From: DAOTTW01 sp034437615
GTDB taxonomy: Bacteria; Chloroflexota; Anaerolineae; Aggregatilineales; Phototrophicaceae
Length of the DNA: 8,986 nucleotides
Assembly: GCA_034437615.1 (NCBI GenBank)
Contig: DAOTTW010000394.1
Span: 1 to 8,986 of the forward strand
Direction: 5' to 3'
The first letter of the stretch is position 1. Every line of letters begins with the position of its first letter. Of the stretch, positions 5,769-8,986 are shown piece after piece. Made by a program: the position numbers and the translations under genes. The notes below the pieces were generated by a model. It worked only from the letters and a program-made list of their open reading frames with translations. It was not told the origin of the DNA and made no database searches.

Positions 5769-7229
5769 ATGAATGTGCTATTGGTCAGTGCAGAGGCAGT
5801 ACCCTTCGCGAAGGTCGGTGGCTTAGCCGATGTCGTGGGGTCGCTGCCTTACGCGCTGCAACGTGAAGGAATTGATGCGCGGGTGATGATGCCTGGTTAT
5901 GGCCTTATCCCGCATACGGATTACGACATCAACTATCAATTCAGCTTTACCTTCAACCGACGAACAGGCAGCATCGAGGTCAACGTTTACATGTGCCTGT
6001 ATGAAGGTATCAGCTTCTACTTCCTACAGGCCCCACCCTTTTTCGGCTATGATGCCAGCGTCTATACCGATTGGGATTGGGACATGCCGCGCTTCGTCCT
6101 GTTCAATCAGATTGCAATCGCAGCAGCCTGGGAAATCGGCCAGCGACAGAGCTGGATGCCGGATGTCTTCCACGTCAACGACTGGCACACCAGCCTGATA
6201 CCGTTCCTGTTGTCGATCAGTCGTTGGCGTCAAGAATGGGCAGCAATCGCGTCAGTCATCAGCATCCACAATATCGCTTACATGGGCGATTACGCCGGTG
6301 GTTGGCTCTTTCAGGCAGGCATACCAGGGCGCGGCCATCCCCTGCTGGTACAACGCGCCCAAACCGACAACCTGCTGGCGATTGGCATCACATACGCGGA
6401 CGCCTTCAACACGGTCAGCCCGACTTACGCAACCGAGATACAGTATCCGCACGCTGGCTTTGAACTGGCCAACCTGATCCGCGCTAAAACACGCGACCTG
6501 CACGGCATCCTGAATGGCCTGGATACGGACCGCTGGAACCCGGCGACAGATAAGAAAATCGTGTCGAATTTCGATGTGAGCGACTTCGAGAAACAGCGTC
6601 CCGCCAACAAGCGCCACTTACAAGAAAGCCTGGGCCTACCCATAAGCGATGACATCCCGCTGATTGGCGTCGTCTCGCGTTTGACGTGGCAAAAGGGCTT
6701 CGACATGGCATTCCCGGCATTGCAGCAACTCATGCTCGAACGCGATGTGCAGTTCGTCGGCCTGGGCACAGGCGAAACAGGGCTAGAGGCGCAGATGTCC
6801 CAACTCGAACGCGACTACCCGACCAAAGCACGCGCATTCGTGACGTATGATGGCGCAGTCGCGCAGCAAATCTACGCAGGCTGTGACATCTTCCTGATGC
6901 CGAGCCACTTTGAACCGTGCGGCATCGGGCAGATGGTCGCCATGCGCTACGGCGCGTTGCCACTAGTGCGCAAAACGGGCGGCTTGGCGGATACAGTCGA
7001 GAATTACGACAACGCCGACGCCGATACAGGCACAGGCTTCGTCTTTGAATGGGAAGAGGTGCAGGCCGTGCTCGGTACGTTGCGCTGGGCACTGGATACC
7101 TACACACAACGCCCGGATGCCTGGAAGCGGATGCAGCGCCGCGCCATGCAGCGTGATTTCGGCTGGAAGAAAAGCGCCCAAGAATATATCGGCATGTACG
7201 AGACAGCGCTGGCCAGGCTGCGAAAATAG
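5769..7229 (+). CDS. glgA: Glycogen synthase, ADP-glucose type (GT5)
   Basis: A 486-residue GT-B glycosyltransferase that adds glucose from ADP-glucose to the non-reducing end of a growing alpha-1,4-glucan. The N-terminal domain opens with MNVLLVSAEAVPFAKVGGLA, where K15-V-G-G-L is the ADP-glucose binding loop (commonly KTGGL). HVNDWHT (135-141) carries the conserved active-site histidine H140. In the C-terminal domain, VVSRLTWQKGFDM has R303 and K309, matching the phosphate-binding Arg/Lys of E. coli GlgA, and SHFEPCGIGQM has the conserved E382. RKTGGLADTVENYD (401-414) is the second family loop. Length is normal and nothing is missing. Starting at ATG 5736 would add 11 residues before a sequence that already begins like the family. 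glgC follows after 78 bases, probably on the same transcript. Confidence 0.96.
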   Translation: MNVLLVSAEAVPFAKVGGLADVVGSLPYALQREGIDARVMMPGYGLIPHTDYDINYQFSFTFNRRTGSIEVNVYMCLYEGISFYFLQAPPFFGYDASVYTDWDWDMPRFVLFNQIAIAAAWEIGQRQSWMPDVFHVNDWHTSLIPFLLSISRWRQEWAAIASVISIHNIAYMGDYAGGWLFQAGIPGRGHPLLVQRAQTDNLLAIGITYADAFNTVSPTYATEIQYPHAGFELANLIRAKTRDLHGILNGLDTDRWNPATDKKIVSNFDVSDFEKQRPANKRHLQESLGLPISDDIPLIGVVSRLTWQKGFDMAFPALQQLMLERDVQFVGLGTGETGLEAQMSQLERDYPTKARAFVTYDGAVAQQIYAGCDIFLMPSHFEPCGIGQMVAMRYGALPLVRKTGGLADTVENYDNADADTGTGFVFEWEEVQAVLGTLRWALDTYTQRPDAWKRMQRRAMQRDFGWKKSAQEYIGMYETALARLRK

Positions 7230-7307
7230 TATCGCAGCCAACCGTAAGGGCGAGGCAATATCCGCGCCCACCAACATACAAACAAAATTAGACAAAGGAA
7301 ACACGCT
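7230..7307 (+). other. glgA-glgC gap with degenerate GTAAGGG hairpin
   Basis: The gap holds AACCGTAAGGGCG (7240-7252) and CGCCC (7265-7269), which can form a 5-bp hairpin. AACCGTA-GGG also opens hairpin B of the left composite repeat (211-220), so this may be a worn single-hairpin relative. The words AACCGTAAGG and AATATCCG (7257-7264) also occur just before glgA at 5750-5759 and 5761-5768. The glgC ribosome binding site AAAGGA (7294-7299) is 8 bases before ATG 7308. I see no terminator. Confidence 0.35.
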
Positions 7308-8576
7308 ATGCGAGTTAAATCAATCATCCTGGCGGGCGGCAAAGGCACACGCCTCGGCAGCCTGACCATCAAACGCGCCAAGCCCGCTGTACCCTTCGGC
7401 GGAAAGTACCGCATCATCGACTTTACGCTCAGCAACTGCGTTAACTCGAACATCTTCGACGTGCTCATCCTGACGCAATACCGCCCGCACAGCCTGAACG
7501 ACCACATCGGCAAGGGCCGCCCCTGGGATTTAGATCGTTCGTTTACAGGGGGTGTGCGCCTGCTGCAACCCTACAAAGGTAGCTTCGACACGGACTGGTA
7601 CGCAGGCACCGCCGACGCTGTGATGCAGAACATGAACTTTGTGCGGCAGGGGCAGCCCGAATATGTGCTCGTGCTGTCGGGCGATCACATCTACCAGATG
7701 GATTACGACATGCTGCTGAATTATCACCGCTCCAAAGACGCAGACGTGACCATCTGCACCATCCGCGTGCCCCTGAAGGACGCACCCCGCTTCGGCATCC
7801 TCGATGTGGATGACGATTTCCGCGTTACGGATTGGGTCGAGAAGCCTGCTGATCCCCCCGGTGACCTGGCCAGTATGGGCGTTTACGTCTTTTCCTACGC
7901 TGCGCTGGAAGCCGCCTTCCAGGACCCCAGCCTTGAAAACCTGGAGGAACGCGATTTCGGTAAGCATATCGTGCCGAATATGCTGAAAAATGCCGAGAAT
8001 CGCATCTTCGCCTATCCCTATGGGGGCTACTGGGTGGATGTCGGTACAGTGGACGCTTACTGGGAAGCCCACATGGACCTGCTCGAAGCGCCGCCATCCA
8101 TGAACCTGAACGACCGTACCTGGGTCATCCACACCCGCAGTGAAGAACGTCCGCCCGTGCGTATGGAAAACAACGCGGACATTAAGAATAGCCTGATTAC
8201 AGATGGTGCTGTCATCGGTGAAGGGGCAACGGTTGAACGCTCGGTATTGTCGCCCGGTGTCTACGTCGGCCCCGGTGCAGTCATCCGCGATTCAGTCATC
8301 CTCAACGACGCCTACATCGAAGCAGGTGCCGTCGTAGAACGCTGCATCATCGACAAAATCGTCGTCGTCGGCCAAAAGGCGCATGTGGGTGCCATCGTAG
8401 AGGGCGCAGACCCACAGATTACCAGCGTCGGCAAGAATACGTTCATCCCGCCCGGCTACCGCATTGGCCCCGGCTGCACACTCGGCACAGACCTGCGCAC
8501 AGAGGACTTTGCCGAATACAGCAACAACAAGAGCGTCCCCGCCGCGCAGATGATCGGCTACAAATCCCGCAAGTAG
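7308..8576 (+). CDS. glgC: Glucose-1-phosphate adenylyltransferase (ADP-glucose pyrophosphorylase)
   Basis: A 422-residue enzyme that makes ADP-glucose and pyrophosphate from ATP and glucose-1-phosphate, the committed and usually allosteric step of bacterial glycogen synthesis. The N-terminal nucleotidyltransferase domain has the loop LAGGKGTRLGSLT (8-20), then KRAKPAVPFGGKYRIIDF (22-39), WYAGTADAV (97-105), LSGDHIYQMDY with the catalytic D125, and WVEKP with K179 for the sugar phosphate. K22 sits where E. coli K39, an activator-site lysine, is found. MGVYVFS (190-196) and YWVDVGTVDAYWEAHMDLL (241-259) complete the domain. Residues about 290-390 are a left-handed beta-helix of hexapeptide repeats. 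Which activator it answers to cannot be read. WYAG instead of the common WYxG is within family range. Start supported by AAAGGA. Confidence 0.97.
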   Translation: MRVKSIILAGGKGTRLGSLTIKRAKPAVPFGGKYRIIDFTLSNCVNSNIFDVLILTQYRPHSLNDHIGKGRPWDLDRSFTGGVRLLQPYKGSFDTDWYAGTADAVMQNMNFVRQGQPEYVLVLSGDHIYQMDYDMLLNYHRSKDADVTICTIRVPLKDAPRFGILDVDDDFRVTDWVEKPADPPGDLASMGVYVFSYAALEAAFQDPSLENLEERDFGKHIVPNMLKNAENRIFAYPYGGYWVDVGTVDAYWEAHMDLLEAPPSMNLNDRTWVIHTRSEERPPVRMENNADIKNSLITDGAVIGEGATVERSVLSPGVYVGPGAVIRDSVILNDAYIEAGAVVERCIIDKIVVVGQKAHVGAIVEGADPQITSVGKNTFIPPGYRIGPGCTLGTDLRTEDFAEYSNNKSVPAAQMIGYKSRK

Positions 8577-8622
8577 CGCCTTCAAATAGCAAAGGCTCAT
8601 GCGCAAAAAGCGTGATCTGTAA

Positions 8623-8642
8623 GGGCGCAATGCATTGCGCCC
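8623..8642. repeat. Perfect 20-bp palindrome after glgC
   Basis: GGGCGCAATG (8623-8632) is followed directly by its exact reverse complement CATTGCGCCC (8633-8642). It is preceded by TGTAA and followed by CGTATAG. As RNA it would make an 8-bp stem with a 4-base loop. GTAAGGG...CCC resembles the single-hairpin parts of the composite repeat. The 7-mer GGCTCAT (8594-8600) and its complement ATGAGCC (8678-8684) flank it and could close a larger fold. No T-tract follows, so it is not an ordinary terminator. Confidence 0.6.
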
Positions 8643-8700
8643 CGTATAGCGACACGCGAATTTCACACATACCGCAGATGAGCCAATAGCAAAAAACAAA

Positions 8701-8726
8701 AGAGCCACCTGGTTTCGGGTGGCTCT
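8701..8726. terminator. Terminator hairpin downstream of glgC
   Basis: AGAGCCACC (8701-8709) pairs perfectly with GGTGGCTCT (8718-8726), with an 8-base loop. On the plus strand it is followed by CTTAATAG, a poor U-tract. On the minus strand it is followed by TTTTGTTTTTTGC, a very good one. It probably ends the glgC transcript, which stops 125 bases upstream, and may also block transcription coming from the right. Confidence 0.7.
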
Positions 8727-8860
8727 CTTAATAGCCATTCTCGTCTCTCGTCTGTCTATTTCATACAGTAACTACTCAGCCAGGCCCATTTTGCCCGTGA
8801 ATTGGCCCTCACCCCCTCAATCCCCCTTCTCAAGGGTAGGTTTTTCATGATTGACTGTAT
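8727..8860. other. Non-coding stretch with a C-rich tract
   Basis: No open frame, promoter or RNA gene was recognised here. A C-rich run CCCTCACCCCCTCAATCCCC starts at 8807, followed by a small hairpin CCCTT/AAGGG (8824-8828 with 8832-8836) and TTTTT at 8841-8845. It resembles C-rich intergenic filler seen in many filamentous bacterial genomes, but that is a general impression. Confidence 0.3.
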
Positions 8861-8962
8861 TTTATGGCGGTTTGCACCGCCCCGGACAGGTCAGTGCCCT
8901 GTCCCTACAGGGTCGCAATCATTCACAACAGGTCTGTAGGGACGCGCCACTGGTGCGTCCGC
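8861..8962 (-). repeat. Three-hairpin composite repeat, right copy (inverted)
   Basis: Read on the minus strand it repeats the order of the left copy. Hairpin A: GGACGCGCC 8940-8948 with GGTGCGTCC 8952-8960, one G-T wobble. Hairpin B: GGACAGG 8884-8890 with CCTGTCC 8898-8904. Hairpin C: GGCGGT 8866-8871 with ACCGCC 8876-8881. TTTATGG at 8861-8867 matches the CCATAAA end of the left copy. The two-base gap between B and C is kept; the A-B spacer is a little longer and shares a TGTGAA word. Stem bases differ from the left copy in matched pairs. Confidence 0.75.
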
Positions 8963-8986
8963 CACACAGGAACAACGAAAAACCAA
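8963..8986. other. Right edge of window
   Basis: The last 24 bases show no gene start and no further hairpin. What lies beyond cannot be judged. Confidence 0.3.

Noticed and set aside
7530..8132. 200-residue open frame on the minus strand opposite glgC
   Set aside because: Antisense of conserved GlgC motifs; rich in His/Val runs that arise from reverse-reading Asp/Tyr codons.
8577..8986. tRNA or other known RNA gene in the right-hand gap
   Set aside because: No cloverleaf arms or T-loop consensus seen; the hairpins there are explained by the palindrome, terminator and repeat.

Overview
The window reads as a chromosomal segment of a free-living bacterium with moderately high GC. The best guess is a member of the Chloroflexota (Anaerolineae-like). 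That guess rests on the gene mix (Uma2-type nuclease, cobalamin-type radical SAM protein, GH57 branching enzyme beside glgA and glgC) and on short GTAGGG-type hairpin repeats of a style I associate with that phylum. It is inference; no rRNA or marker gene is present.

Layout, left to right. Positions 1-173 hold the 3' end of an Uma2-family gene (+). A compact three-hairpin repeat follows at once (174-261). A terminator (about 277-316) then serves the convergent gene on the minus strand, a B12-binding-domain radical SAM protein (351-1832). A divergent promoter region (about 1864-1940) separates it from a two-gene signalling unit on the plus strand: a receiver-only response regulator (2004-2417, TTG start) and a soluble PAS histidine kinase (2421-3698). 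Three glycogen-synthesis genes come next, all on the plus strand: a GH57 1,4-alpha-glucan branching enzyme (3809-5548), glycogen synthase glgA (5769-7229) and ADP-glucose pyrophosphorylase glgC (7308-8576). The last 410 bases are non-coding and hold a perfect 20-bp palindrome, a terminator hairpin, a C-rich tract and a second, inverted copy of the three-hairpin repeat (8861-8962).

How the genes fit together. GlgC makes ADP-glucose from glucose-1-phosphate and ATP, GlgA extends alpha-1,4 chains from it, and the GH57 enzyme adds alpha-1,6 branches, so the block encodes a complete glycogen-building set. No glycogen phosphorylase or debranching enzyme is in view. The kinase and regulator lie just upstream of the branching enzyme in the same orientation but appear to have their own promoter; a role in controlling glycogen is suggested only by position.

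Most worth a second look: (1) the three-hairpin repeat, present twice in opposite orientation, with paired base changes that keep the stems intact; (2) the glgA leader, where one segment can pair with either of two copies of a direct repeat; (3) the altered N-box of the kinase; (4) the cobalamin domain of the radical SAM protein, which lacks the usual histidine ligand motif.
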